A program made the translations under genes and the position numbers. From NCBI GenBank assembly GCA_015680685.1, contig MNCI01020374.1:60965-124964 (forward strand): a stretch of DNA of 64,000 bases, given 5' to 3'. Shown one piece after another: positions 32,151 through 43,795 of this stretch. Source of the DNA: Gnetum montanum (Eukaryota > Streptophyta > Gnetopsida > Gnetales > Gnetaceae). Positions within the stretch are counted from its first letter, which is position 1. Every line of letters begins with the position of its first letter. The notes beneath the pieces were generated by a model, which was given only the letters and a program-made list of their open reading frames with translations, was not told where the DNA came from and did no database searches.

Positions 32151-33130
32151 TCTTAGTTGATAAAGGTGGTGCATCTTCCTAAAGCCTTATAGATGACTTC
32201 TCCTTCATCATTTTCTACCATGATGCTATAGTGACTTTTTTAGAAGTATCATTGAAGTAGTGGAAAGTCCCTTTCCTTTTGCATAATTTTTAGATGAGGA
32301 ATGGAAAGGGGTGTATCTTTTTACCCTTTTTTTTCTTCTTGAAATACTTATCAATCTCAAGAAAGATGAGTTGAAATAGGTTAATTGGAAACTTTCCACT
32401 AAGTGCAACATAGGCCCTAGCAGATAAGGATGAAATGAAATTTAGTCATATTGTGGAGTTTAAGTGATATGTCTCAATCTTAAATTAAACTAGCTCTATT
32501 TGGGTGAGTGTACCATAATCTTTTTGATTGACTTTGTAGCATCTTTTGATCCAATCTTTCTTTCTCTCAGCATTGGACTATGTGGATGCCTTTGCTAGCT
32601 TGGATTCTATATTTGGAAGCTTCAAGGCCTGTATAATAACCTCCATTAAGTAATAGATCATAAAGTCCTTGATTTTTTATTAAGGCATCTTCTTAGTAAT
32701 TGTTCTTGAAGAGATAGATTTTCCTAAGATACCACTCTCTACTAGTGAAAATGATGGACCAAAATGATAATGCTCATAATTACCCTCAAGCCTTTTGAGA
32801 AGAAAACTCTAAGATGGATGAAAAGTTTGGATCCTATAGGAGGGAGCTCTGTATTTCATTTAGTTAGGTCTTTTCTAGAAAAGCCTTTATTAATATGATC
32901 TTTAGGCTTAAGCTAGATCTAAATACTTCATTCTACCTAGACTATCTAGTCTTTGTCGTGGGAATTTGCCAGATAGATTCCACTTTGGGCTCTTCTTTGA
33001 TGGGCATAGTTACATGTGTTGCTTTTGGTTCTTATTGTGATTATTCTTATTCTTGATCACATTCTTTTCTTTGATGCTTTTTCCTTATTTGAGATTGATC
33101 ACCTACCTGCATGCTTATTTTATCTACCAT
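32150..33130 (-). pseudogene. Fragment of an ORF2 domain (third family member)
   Basis: Minus-strand reading gives 'RAYVALSGKFPINLFQLIFL' continuing 'EIDKYFKKKK' and then 'HPFPFLI*KLCKRKG'. This aligns with 'VRGCVVLMGKVNANLPHLYL' of E2 and 'ALPFPCLIKKLCRRVG' of E1. Only the plant-transposon-type domain is present; the coiled coil is missing. It starts abruptly at the Copia 3' LTR truncation and ends before the plus-strand LTR at 33201. It is more diverged than the E1, E2 and D copies. Confidence 0.6.
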
Positions 33131-33200
33131 TTGTAATCACATGGATGATCAGTCATTAGTCTTTAATTACTATGTTTTAGGCATTATTACCCTTAATCAT

Positions 33201-34058
33201 TGATGAAGTCCAAGTTAGTCAACTATGTCAATGCATGCCCATCGATGTAGCCTTGTTAATGCATCCTTAGCAACATATCCTTGGATGTATTAGTGCATAT
33301 GAATCGATGCTAATCCTTCATAAGCCTATATAAATGTATATAGTATCTGTATTTATGGCACATTTGGTCATTGCCATAGTGAAGCTCTTGGAGTTTTTCT
33401 TTATAGGAATTAGCCAAATTTTCCTATGAGTATTTGCAGCATGGATTAATTTAATTAAACAAAGTTTTATTCAAATGTATGTTGTATCTTGACACTTTTT
33501 CATGATGAAAATAAAATCAAGATTAATTCCTTCCATTGCAACACTTGGATTGGCACTTAGTTTATATTAATTTTTTGTACTTTGGATATTAATATTCTAT
33601 TTTGTAATAGCATAAGTATGATCACTTCAAGCATGTTATGCTAATGCTTGATAATCCTAGTAGTGGACACTTTGTACACCCATCAATGACCACTTGGTAA
33701 CCCAATAGTGTTAGTATAAGTTCAGGATGGATATAGAAAGTTGGAATAGATACATCATGCTTAGGATAGATTAAATAATACTTGGTTTAATAGTTAGTTA
33801 GAAATCAATATTTTAATTACTTTATCATGTTAATAATTTAATGATAAAATAATAAAAATATAAATATCTTATATCTCAATCTTAACCATACCCATTAAGC
33901 TAGCACAAGTAATGGTTGGGAAGATAATGATCAACAATGCCATGTTTAATGATCTAGAACAATATCCACTTAGATAAATATCTATGGAATTCAACCACAT
34001 GATGTGTACATGTTTATGATTTGTATAGTTGGGCATAGGAAATATTTGTAATGCATCA
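33201..34058 (+). repeat. Plus-strand LTR of a related family, cut off after its primer site
   Basis: TGATGAAG...ATGCATCA, 858 bp. U3 holds CATCGATG/AATCGATG words, TATATAAATG is near 33325, and AAAATAAAATCAAG near 33510. R/U5 shares CACTTGGTAACCCAATAG and TGATAATCCTAGTAGTGG with the other LTRs. It is followed by a primer site, after which only about 17 bp of internal sequence remain before the LTR of element D. Confidence 0.75.
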
Positions 34059-34059
34059 T

Positions 34060-34077
34060 TGACACCATTGTCTAGGA
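34060..34077 (+). promoter_or_regulatory. Primer-binding site, tRNA-Asp type (decayed)
   Basis: TGACACCATTGTCTAGGA matches the tRNA-Asp complement apart from changes mostly at CpG positions. It sits two bases after the LTR end. Confidence 0.7.
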
Positions 34078-34094
34078 TTTTTGCTAATTGTTAT

Positions 34095-35081
34095 TAATGA
34101 ACGGTGAAGGTACCCATATGTCCAACCATTTGAATCATGAAGCATTCATGCACGATCTAGTTGAATTCCATGGACTCTCTAGTTTTTAGTGCACTAGTCT
34201 TCTAGGAAATGAATCTTGCCATAAGGTCATTCATTATCTTCCCAATTACACTTGTGAAGTACAAAGGTATGGTTAAGTGTAATTCAGGCATATGATTTTT
34301 GTCATTTTATGTTTTACGTTCTTTGGTGCTTGAAGAGAGAGATAAAGTAATTTAATGACTAATTTGATCTAATTAACTAATTGGTCTCTAGCTAATCCTA
34401 ACATAAGCATCTGATCCCACTTTCCATATAGGTTTTGAACCCATGTATCCACTACTAGGTTACCAAGTGCTATGCTATTGTGTGCACCAACCAATAATGC
34501 TGTGGGGATTACCAAGCAAATATGTGTTTATGCTCAAAGCAATCGTACTTATATACTTAATCTATTTAGCTTAATTGATTAANAAATCGTACTTATATAC
34601 TTAATCTATTTAGCTTAATTGATTAAAGTCTAATTTAGCTTAATTTAGATTAATTGATTGAATATTTAATAAAAACATTGAATTCATAAATAAAACATTT
34701 AAGCTATCCAAAACGCTACAAGGTTTATCAAGAAGCTCATCTTTATTGTTGTACACAATGGTATGGTTTAGGTACAACAATGCTTGAATAAAGATCCATA
34801 CACTCAATGACTCCTACTGCAGGCACTCGGGAAAAATATTCTAACTTTCAAATAGACAAACTACAAGATCTCTACTACCACTTTGAATCTAATGCTCATA
34901 AACATGATTGGAAGCTTGAATTTATAATTTTTACTCAAGGGTTGCATTGATAAGGCCTTGTCAATGTAGCAAATCCTACGTCAATGTAGCCCCATCGATA
35001 GGACAACACCACGCAAATAGGGCCCTATTAATGAGGCTATGTCAATAGGGGCCTATTGATGTGACACATTAACACTCATCA
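34095..35081 (-). repeat. 3' LTR of D
   Basis: TAATGAACGGTGAAGG (ancestral TGATGAGTGGTGAA) to CTCATCA. It is 987 bp including a 43-bp duplication around an N, so about 944 bp against 947 for the right LTR. U3, at the right end, has repeated CAATGTAGC, CATCGATAGG and CTATTGATG words (34965-35065), a different module from that of E1 and E2. Confidence 0.85.
34541..34626. other. Assembly join: 42-bp duplication around a single N
   Basis: AATCGTACTT...TTAATTGATTAA at 34541-34582 is repeated at 34585-34626 with NA between. The right LTR of D (46455-46497) has this segment once. Confidence 0.85.
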
Positions 35082-35105
35082 TATCCCCACGACTGAATGA
35101 AAACT
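35082..35105 (-). promoter_or_regulatory. Terminal polypurine tract of D
   Basis: The reverse complement reads TTTCATTCAGTCGTGGGGATA directly before the TGATGAG of the LTR, the same context as in E1 and E2. Confidence 0.75.
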
Positions 35106-35320
35106 CATTCTCAAGTTCTTTTACAAAATTGGGAAGGTATGGGATTATTGGCTAACTCTTAGGAAAACAAAACTAATTGACTTGATAAAATTGAGTGCCC
35201 AAGTGTACAAATCAACACATTACAAAATTTTAGTATTCATGACATGAAATTGAACACCATGATGTGACTACAAAAATTTGGTTAACACATCTTTTGATGG
35301 TTTGAAGATGGTGGTGAAGA

Positions 35321-38142
35321 TTAGATAGCCCCACATAGTGGTGGCTCCTGAGGTTCTGAAGGACCTTCACTAGCTTTAGGCACATGTGGTAGTTGAGGTA
35401 GCTATGGCTATCCTACTGTAGCTGTGATCACCAGTGGAAGGTGAAAGACATCAAGTAATGCCTTCATCTTCTCCTCCTTACTCTAGGGATCATTCACATT
35501 CCACGTGGCATCACCAATGTGGGTTGAAATGGGGACATCCCATGGATAGGTCATGATTAGGAACATCTCCTTTACAATGATAAAGCAGGTAACAAACTAT
35601 TTGTGTTTGATGTCGAACATCCTTATTGCATTTTGTAGCTCATGGTAGTCATTCATACTCCTAGCTAGGTTCTCAGCAGTTGATCATTGATCCATGTATT
35701 GTGCCTTGAGAACTTTGAATTTAGTATTGACCACTGCAAGCTTGTCCTTGGTGTCCTTGTGGCATCTATTTCTCTAATTTAGACCATAATCATTCAGTAG
35801 ACAACATGGCCAGAGTTGTGTAATGGATATTGACAAGCTCCATGTACTCTATCATCTCCTTGATCTGCAACTCCTTCATGCATATTTCTACCTTGTTGTA
35901 GGTGTTTATCCCATCAAAAATGGATTGCCACAACTCTTTTCCTTGCTAGAGTGGTTGGAGGATCTCATTTACATTTCTTTTTCTAACTAGATGTGCTTCT
36001 CATTTACTTCTTTTTGTATACTGACCTATTCTCTGCAGTGGTCCTTGACTCTCTCAAATTTGAGAACCTTCAATTTCTAGGTGGCTACCTGAATTACAAT
36101 CTTTTGGCAAGGGTGTGCACCTCCTCTATGGAGAGATTCCTATTCTTTGCTACCAATCTCCTCAATTTTGCTTTTTCTCTAGCTAGTTGCTCCTACTATT
36201 GATGGATAAATTTAGTTAACTATTGCTTGTGCACATTAACATTCCATAGGCGATCATTCTCTGTAGTCAACTGGGCATTCTCCTGGTGGGTCTAATCCAA
36301 GGAATTTTGAATCTCGTGTTGTGTGGCCTCTACCAAGGATCTATAGAACACCACTATTTCCATTACATCCTCAAAATCTTTGACCTTGGTGTGAAGTTGT
36401 TCCATAGCCTCATCTCTTATTAATGCCAAGTTGAGAAATGTCGAATTGGAAATCTAGACTTTTAGTTTAGAAACTTTTGTAGCTAAGTGTTCATTCCACT
36501 TCTTGGCTATTTCAAGTTACCCCTTTGATATGATATTTTTGCCTCTTACCTCCAATAGCTTTGACTGGGTTATAGTGATGTTGTTTGGAAGGTCAAAGAC
36601 ATCCAGACCCATTAGTTGATCTAGCAATTCCTCATGCTATGCTACACTTGTTCTATCACTTATGGTTCCTATAGATGTTTGCACATATTTGAGTGTAGTG
36701 ATGTCTGGTGTAGATGCCATAGGTGCATTGAGCATTTTAGCAATCCTGTTAGTGACCACTTTTGCTGCTATTTCCTACCCCTGGTGCTACATCACTAAAA
36801 CTATTGCCACCTCACCCTCCTCCAAGTACTCCAAGAAGGTTGTAGTGTTCTTAGAGTTTTTTGGGAGTGTCTGTTATTCTGCGAGAGATACTGTGACTTC
36901 TCTGGCATTTAGATTCGAGTTTGAAGGTAGCTATGTTCTTTGGGCCAAGAAAATGGATCCACCCTCATCCATCAAACTGATTGTTCAAGCCACCTTATAA
37001 GGTAACTCATGGCTAGTTTATAGATAGATGGATCCTTGTCACTCATGCCTCCTTGTTGCTCTCTTTTACTCAATAGCCATTCTTTATATTCTTGCAACTA
37101 TTGGATGGTTGTAGCAATGTCTAGAAAAGTTGTTTGAGTGGTGGGTGGAGGTGCTAGTTGTTGCTCCTCTTCATGGATAGTTGTGGCAAATTTTTTATTC
37201 TTCATCATTTTTTCCAAGTCGACGGCTAGAATAGTTCTAACAGTGTTGTTGGAGTAACACACTATTCATCCCCTTCAATAAAGTTTCCTAATGAGGCATG
37301 AAAAGGGAAGTGATTTTCTTCCACATTCATTTTCTTTAAATCACTTCTCCATCTCTAGATAGATTAGCTACGAAATTTTGTTTGAGAATATTTTACTCAA
37401 AGTGACACATGCTTAGGCAAAGAAGGTAGTGATTTTGCTTGGCCCCACCATGGGATTGAGGTGGAAGGCCATAATCTTATAATGGATCCTCTTTGCCAGT
37501 GTGAGTGTGCCAAACTTCTTATAGTTGACACCATAACATTGCTACACCCATTCTTTCTTTATGCTTAGATCCACCTACATTGGAATTTCAGTAAGATTTG
37601 CCCCTATTTTAGGCAACCCAAGCGTAGCAGCAATGGCCTATGTCGAGTAGAACACTGAGATGTCCTTGATTTTTATTATTGCTTTAGGCTGTCTATTATT
37701 ATAGAATAGAAATGTCTCTCCCATGTACCACTCCTCAGTGGAAGTGATGATTGGCCACATGGGAGAGGCCTTCAACTAGTCTTGTACTTCTCTTAGTGCA
37801 TGCTCTAGGAAAGGGCCAAAATTTAACAAAATTTAACTTCTAGAGCACTAGTTTTTTGGACCTCCTTGTATTTAATTTGATTTAGGCAAGCCTTTGTTAA
37901 GGTCACCTCAAGATTTGTTGGTTGTGCTAGCACAACATTCTAATGGGAGTATTCTATTGTTGCTGCTACTGGTTCTAGAATCTATCTGATAGATTCCACT
38001 TATACCTCTTTCCTGAGAGGCCTTGTTGCATGGGTTTTGAGTGGTTCCTTTTGGGGTAGTTCTTGCCCTCTTCCTATTCTAGGTAGTTTCTCCCTTGGTT
38101 GGGATGGTCCTGATTCTTGCATGTGCTTTTCTTTTAGTGCAT
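35321..38142 (-). pseudogene. ORF2 of D: plant-transposon-type domain plus coiled coil
   Basis: The ATG at 38142-38140 directly follows the predicted splice acceptor. Domain words such as 'KFGTLTLAKRIHYKIMAFHL', 'EACVTLSKIFSNKIS' and 'KSLPFSCLIRKLY' align with E1 and E2. Further on, 'EICMKELQIKEMIEYMEL' continuing 'VNIHYTTLAMLST' matches the helical block of E2. The C-terminus 'SEGPSEPQEPPL' parallels E2's Pro-rich tail and ends at TAA (35323-35321). It is broken by stops and frameshifts. Its presence beside a complete gag-pol shows that ORF2 belongs to the parent element and was kept, not gained, by E1 and E2. Relative to the 47-50-kb copy it has an extra ~450 bp near the C-terminus. Confidence 0.7.
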
Positions 38143-38172
38143 CTGTAGTCACAACATATTCATGGATTAGTA
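38140..38172 (-). promoter_or_regulatory. Predicted branch point and 3' splice site at the ORF2 start (D)
   Basis: On the minus strand TACTAAT (38172-38166) is followed by CATGAATATGTTGTGACTAC, then AG (38144-38143) and ATG. Layout as in E1 and E2. Confidence 0.55.
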
Positions 38173-38929
38173 GATGTAATGTGTAACTTTAAAGTTCTAA
38201 GTACCTTTCTTGTTAGTTAGTTAGTTATACTTTGGCTCAAGTTTGACCATGGTAGATTAATTATTTTATTGTTGTTTTATTAATTATTTATTATAATTAT
38301 AACTAGAGCTTGTTGAAAAGATTTAACTCTTGTAATTTAGTATTTAATAGTTTATTTTTCAGTTAAACCTTTGTGGGAGTTAGAAAAAATTTCAAAAAAA
38401 ATTCTTTTAAAAATGGTACATTTGTGGCCCCCATGACAAAGAGATTACCTCCAATAGCTGCAGGGTTAAAGAATGGAGCGATTTGGATAAATAGTTTGTA
38501 AGTTATGGTCTCTAGAAGGTTTTGCGCTCTAAAAAATTAAAAAAATCCTTTGGCATTTGTGAGAAAATGTAAAATTTTCTAAATGGGGTTGCACCTATTT
38601 ATACTATTTTTGTCTTATGTTGACAGGGCCTCGTATATGAGGAACATTGGCAAGAATTTTCAAACATTAATATCTCAACAGATATAATTAATTTTCTAAT
38701 GAAATTGAGATCTATGGAATCCAAGAAAAGCCAAGAATATGATAAAATCATTGAAGAGGATCTTTGAAAGCTCAAAAATTGAAAATTTTGATGGAGAATG
38801 TATTTAATGAACAAAATTTGTAAAGAAACACATGGTATGATGTATAAGAGGGGTGTACGAAAGATTCAATTTGTAAAAATGTTGAAGGATAAGGTGCTTA
38901 ATGAACCTAACCAAGAGATATGCAAGTGG

Positions 38930-38970
38930 GTCCTCGCCATAGTAGGCACATGCCTTTTTTGCCCTTGCAG
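38930..38970 (-). ncRNA. Conserved stem-loop element (D)
   Basis: The minus strand reads TGCAAGGGCA, then AAAAAGGCATGTGCCTACTA, then TGGCGAGGAC and CCACTTGCA. The outer arms are TGCAAG/CTTGCA. The inner hairpin is AGGC(ATGT)GCCT, against AGGT(TGGA)ACCT in E1. The alignment to E1 is ungapped. Confidence 0.6.
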
Positions 38971-39386
38971 AACCTCTACCTAAGGAGTGTGTGGGCTCCA
39001 TAGATGACTAATGGTCAATGGAAGTTAAGAACCAAAACCTGAAAGATTCTACCTAAGAATTTAAATATGTCAGACCAAGACATAGATTCAAGAACATGGA
39101 CACTGATAATGAGGTGAATTATGGTAAGCATAGATGGATGAGAGAGAAGGTGGAATGGAATTCCAACTAAGGTCATAAGAAGTCCCTTGTGGAGTTTATG
39201 TTTAGAATGACCAAAGAAGATCCATCCTTAGTCTAGACTAAAACCAACCTCTTTTAGTGACTTTGCATCACCACTCCAAGACCGATCTACCCCCTTGAGA
39301 TACAAGAGTGCTCCCATAACAACCACCATTCCATAAAGAGAAGAAAAGAGAAGTAGGAAGTGAGATAGGGCCTTAGTTAGAGGGGA

Positions 39387-39412
39387 CCTTCAGGCATGGG
39401 TGCGTGTCTTTC
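39387..39412 (-). other. 26-bp conserved block (D copy)
   Basis: Reverse complement of the E1 block with one transition (GACACGC for GACATGC). Confidence 0.65.
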
Positions 39413-40149
39413 TAGTTCCATAACCAATGCTTGTAGCTTGTTTATTTATCTAAGAGGTGTGGTTTGAATTTCCATCATGCTTTTTTTCCTTTTGTTTTTG
39501 TTTTTTTTGATTTTTGGATGGCAACCACACTATGCAAAGACTTTATTTAACTTCCTATTAGTGGTTGGAATGGAATAGTAAGAAGTCCATGAAAAACACT
39601 CAAGCACTCAAGTAAGTAGAAGAGTATAAAGAGTACTAAGTCCCCTTGAAGTCACATCCTATTCAAACCTTTGAATATTTTCTAATTTTGGAAACTACCA
39701 AGGTTAAAAATTTATTAAAAGTTTCTTTAATGAAAGGGACCTCGAACTTCTAGAACAAGGAAAACCATAGAGTTTGTGAATGGGTGGATGACATGGACTC
39801 ACTGCCTATTCCATGAAGAAGAAACCATGACTGAGTCATTGGTACAAAAATTCAAAAATAGAAACCAGAAAGTAGCAGACCAAAAACATAAAGCACAAAC
39901 CGCCATTAGTAACAACTAGAACACCCCTTTGTCCTGTTGGCAATAAAGCACTTTTATTAGCAAAAAATTGAAACTCACACTTAAAAAAAATAAAGTAAAA
40001 TACATAAGAAAGTGTAAAATATCCAATAAATATTTAAATGTACTAATGATGGTGTAAAAATAAGAAAAAATTTGAAATTCAAAAGTTGTAAAATAAATAA
40101 ATTTCAAAATAAAAAACATGGAAAAAAAATAGAAAAACTGAAGAGCCAT

Positions 40150-43100
40150 ATGGATGATTAGCATGGATGGCCATCTCCCCCATAACTGAGTTGAAAGGAG
40201 GAGATTTGAAAAATTGAACATGGTTGTCCATTTGTTGAGTTATTTATTACATTGGCTCATGGAAAAGGTTCACTTGTTGGATGTCGACCAACTACTTTTT
40301 ATTTGGGCTCTCAGGTTTGTATATGATCATGGCCCTAGAAGGAAAGGTTTTGTTGATTATGTAAGGTCCTTCCCATAATGTTTAGAATTTTTTTGAGGTA
40401 CATGTGTGGAATTCTAGTAAAGAAACTTATCTCCTAGTTGAAATTTCACTTTCCATGTTCTTAGATCATGTTATTGTTTATTGAATGCCTTATGCACTTC
40501 CTTCAAAGATAAGGCCACCAATTGATTTTCTTCTACCATGTTGAGGTTGATCAATCTTTCTTTTTGGGCTAGACTTAGGTCAAGATTTAGGTCATAGGCT
40601 ATTGAGAGTTTACAGACCTTAAATTGAACTAGAAGTGTTGGAAGTTTTATGTACACTATCCAATTGTGAGAGTAGCTAATAGGAAGTTTTTATGTTGAGA
40701 AGCAGGCCCAAAGGGCATCATTGAGTTTGGTGCTCCAATCTCTCCTATATTTTCTTATGGTTCTTGTTAAAATCTTTGTAATCTCCTAGCTAGTTACCTT
40801 TGCTTGAGCATTGGCTTGGGGGTAATAGGATGTTGTTAATTTATATTCAACCCCTAAGCTTTGCATCAGCTTTCTAAAAGTGACACATATAAAATGAGTT
40901 CCATTATCAAAAATTAGTGCACATGGCACCGCAAACTTATTTACAACATATTGTTGTACAAATCTAGTAGTAATGGATGATGTATAATTGATGATTGTTG
41001 TTTCTTATACCCATTTCGTGCAATAGTCTACTACTACAATGATATATGCCTTTCACTGGATATGGGTGTGATGGAACCCATGAAATCTATGCCCCATATG
41101 TTAAATGGCTCTAGTGGCTAAATCCACTATTGAGGATCCTCCATTCGAGTGGTCATCCCACCATCTCTTTGATAGCATCCACAAGATTAGAAAAATTGGT
41201 AAGTATCCCTAAAGATTATAGGCAAATAGTATCCTACCATTAGGATTTTTATGACCATGCATCTCCTTGCATAATGGCCTTTGCAAGGGCCTTCATGAGC
41301 ATTTTGGAGAACACACAGTTGATTCACATTAGGGGCACACCAATGAACTAGGCCATTGGCACATACCTTGTAAAGTTATCCATTGATGTCCATGAAGTAC
41401 TTTGCCTGATGAAAAAACTATTGTTTCTTCCTATAGTCTAGATCTTGTGGCATCTCTTGAGTGAGAAGGTAAGTGAGGATACCATCATACCATTTTGGTT
41501 CAGTGGGCATTTGGTCATTTATTACTCTTGTAAAGAGAAGTTCATCTAGAAATGCCTAATGAAAAAATTATTGTTTCTTCCTAAAGGCTAGATCTTGTGG
41601 CATCTCTTGACTGAGAAGGTAAGTGAGGATGTCATCATACCATTTTGGTTGAGTGGGCACTTGGTCATTTATTGCTCTTGTAAAGAGGAGTTCATCTAGA
41701 AATCGATTAGAGAGTGGACTCTCCTCCTCTTTATTATCCCATATTAATTGAGAGAGGTGGTTAGTGACCACATTCTCAATTCCTTTTTGACCTACCATTG
41801 TGAGATAGAATTCTTGCAAGAATATGAGCAACCATATGATATGGGGATTCACTATCAGCTTGTTCATTAGGAAGTAGATGGAACTATGGTTTGTATGCAC
41901 AAATATTTTATAATGAAGCACATAGTGCTTGAACTTTTTAAGAGCATACACCACTACCATTGATTATTTCTTAGTTGTGGTGTAATTCAATTGTGCACTT
42001 ACAATGCTTTTTCTTATGCAATGAATGTAATATGGATGTTGTTTTTATTGTCCAACTGCGTAAGCACAACTTCCAAGGCATAAATAGATGCATCTATCAT
42101 ATGTGAAATGGTTTGAACCAATTTGATGCTTGTAGAATTGGAGTCTCTACAAGCTTTTCCTTTAGTAGTTGGAATGCATGTTCACACTCCTTGGTTTAGA
42201 AGCATGAAGCATCTTTCTTTATAAGCTTGACCGACAACTTTGTGATCTTAGAGAAATTCTCTATGAATTATCGGTAGTAGCTAGTATGTCCAAGGAATGA
42301 TTGGACATCTTTAACTATCTCTAGTTGATGTGTGATTCCTTGGATGACCCTTATTTTTCCTAGGTCTATCTCAATCCTTGCTTGAGTAATTCTATGCCCC
42401 AATACTATGCCTTCATAGACCATTAAATGGCTTTCTTGCCAATTAAGCCTAAGGTTTGTTTCAACACATCTTTTTAGTACCTACTCAAGGTGGTCCAGGG
42501 CTTGTTCAAATGTAGCCCCATAGGGAGAGAATTTATCCATGAAGACTTCTATCCTGCTACCAATTTGCTATTAAAAAATACTAAGGACTAAGCATTGAAA
42601 TGTTGTATGGGCATTACACAAACCAAACAACATCTTACAATATGAAAAAGTCCCCCATGGACTTGTGAATGGTGTCTTGGCCTAATATTTTGGTGTAATT
42701 TAGATTTGGTTATAGGCACTAGAACCATCCAAGAAGCTATAATACCAATGCCCCAAGGATAGTATCCAATACTTGATTCACAAATGGAAATGGGAAATAA
42801 CCTTAAATGTTATCATGTTCAATAGCCTAAAGTCAATGTAGACCCATCACTTGCCATCTATCTTTAGCACAATTAGGAGTAGGCTAACCCACTCACTATT
42901 TGCAATGGGATACATGAACCCCACCTTGAGGAGTTGTTCTATTTCATCCTTGATAATTTGCTTCAATTTGGGATTTAGCCACCTTTATGGCTTCCTTCTT
43001 AGCTTCATGGTTGGGTTGATGTAGATGTAATGTTGGCATATCCTTGGATCGATTCTTGTAAGTTCCAGATATGACCAAGCAAAGGTTATTGGCCACTAGT

Positions 43101-43795
43101 TGACAACCTACAATAGCTTTTCTTTTTGTTTAGGAGCAAGTTTGGAATTGATTATGACCAACTTGCCATTATTTAAAAATAAATACTTCATGGCAGCCAG
43201 TAGAGTTCTTAACTCTAGGGGTTCCTATTTGAAATTATTAGGGATTTCCAACGCTTCCCAATGGGTATCATCATCTTCTTCATTAGAGAGTTGGGGATGA
43301 ACTTGCTCAAATTCATCCATGCTTTTGACATAGGTGCATGTCAAGTGCTTAGTAGGTTTCATGCATAATTTTCTACTCTCATAGTTAATTTTCAACCATT
43401 GGGTACCCTCTTGTTTTTTGGTTGTTGCGTATAGGCACCTTTGAATATCTGTTTCATGTGCACACTAATTATATGATTTGAGGAATGTAATTTTGGTGGA
43501 CTAGAATTTTTGCATGTAATTACACCTATTATTGCTATATGTGATGCATGGAACACATTGCTTCTCTAACCATTCAAATTCATTTTTCTTGGAGATTTTC
43601 AAGGAGAGGTCCTTGATGTCCATTCATGCATCAACCATACTTAACCATGTCCTTTCCATAATGATGGGGAAGTCACCTTTGCAATTTTCTACCTTGATCA
43701 CTAGAAAATATTTTGGATAGGACCACCCACTAACTATGGTCACAATGTCCTCTACCAGTCCCAAAGGAATAGTGATGGTAATAGTGATCCTAAAA
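40150..43795 (-). pseudogene. pol of D: protease remnant, reverse transcriptase, RNase H, integrase
   Basis: The order on the minus strand follows Athila pol. The protease C-terminal half (43795-43600) has 'ITIPLGLVEDIVTIVSGWSY', but the LDSG active-site half is missing, apparently deleted at about 43800. The reverse transcriptase has 'LLKVGFMYPIANSEWVSLLL', 'YIDFRLLN' and 'YYSFLDGSSAYNQI'. Its catalytic box reads FMDK at 42532-42543 instead of FMDD. The RNase H end (41960-41750) has 'VVVYALKKFKHYVLHYKIFV' followed by 'HTNHSSIYFLMNK'. The integrase core near 41090 has 'PFNIWGIDFMGSI', and the C-terminal part near 40370 has 'YGKDLT'. A 150-bp in-frame duplication lies between RNase H and integrase. 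Stops are frequent. Confidence 0.85.
41404..41703 (-). repeat. 150-bp tandem duplication in pol of D
   Basis: GCCTGATGAAAAAACTATTG...CATCTAGAAAT at 41404-41553 is followed by GCCTAATGAAAAAATTATTG...CATCTAGAAAT at 41554-41703. The period is exactly 50 codons. The copies differ at about a dozen sites, so the duplication is not recent. Confidence 0.9.

Larger units (their letters stand above)
38173..40149 (-). other. Non-coding spacer between pol and ORF2 (D)
   Basis: Contains the stem-loop (38930-38970), the 26-bp block with one change (39387-39412), an A-rich sense tract (39480-39512) and the word GTGACTTCAAGGGGACTTAG (39639-39660 region). It is collinear with the second internal region at 49650-51606 and with the E1 and E2 spacers. 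No U3-type palindrome is visible here, unlike in E1 and E2. Confidence 0.65.

Noticed and set aside
36662-37000. Plus-strand 112-codon ORF and its counterpart at 47970-48487
   Set aside because: Shadow of the minus-strand ORF2 coiled-coil region; conserved only because ORF2 is.
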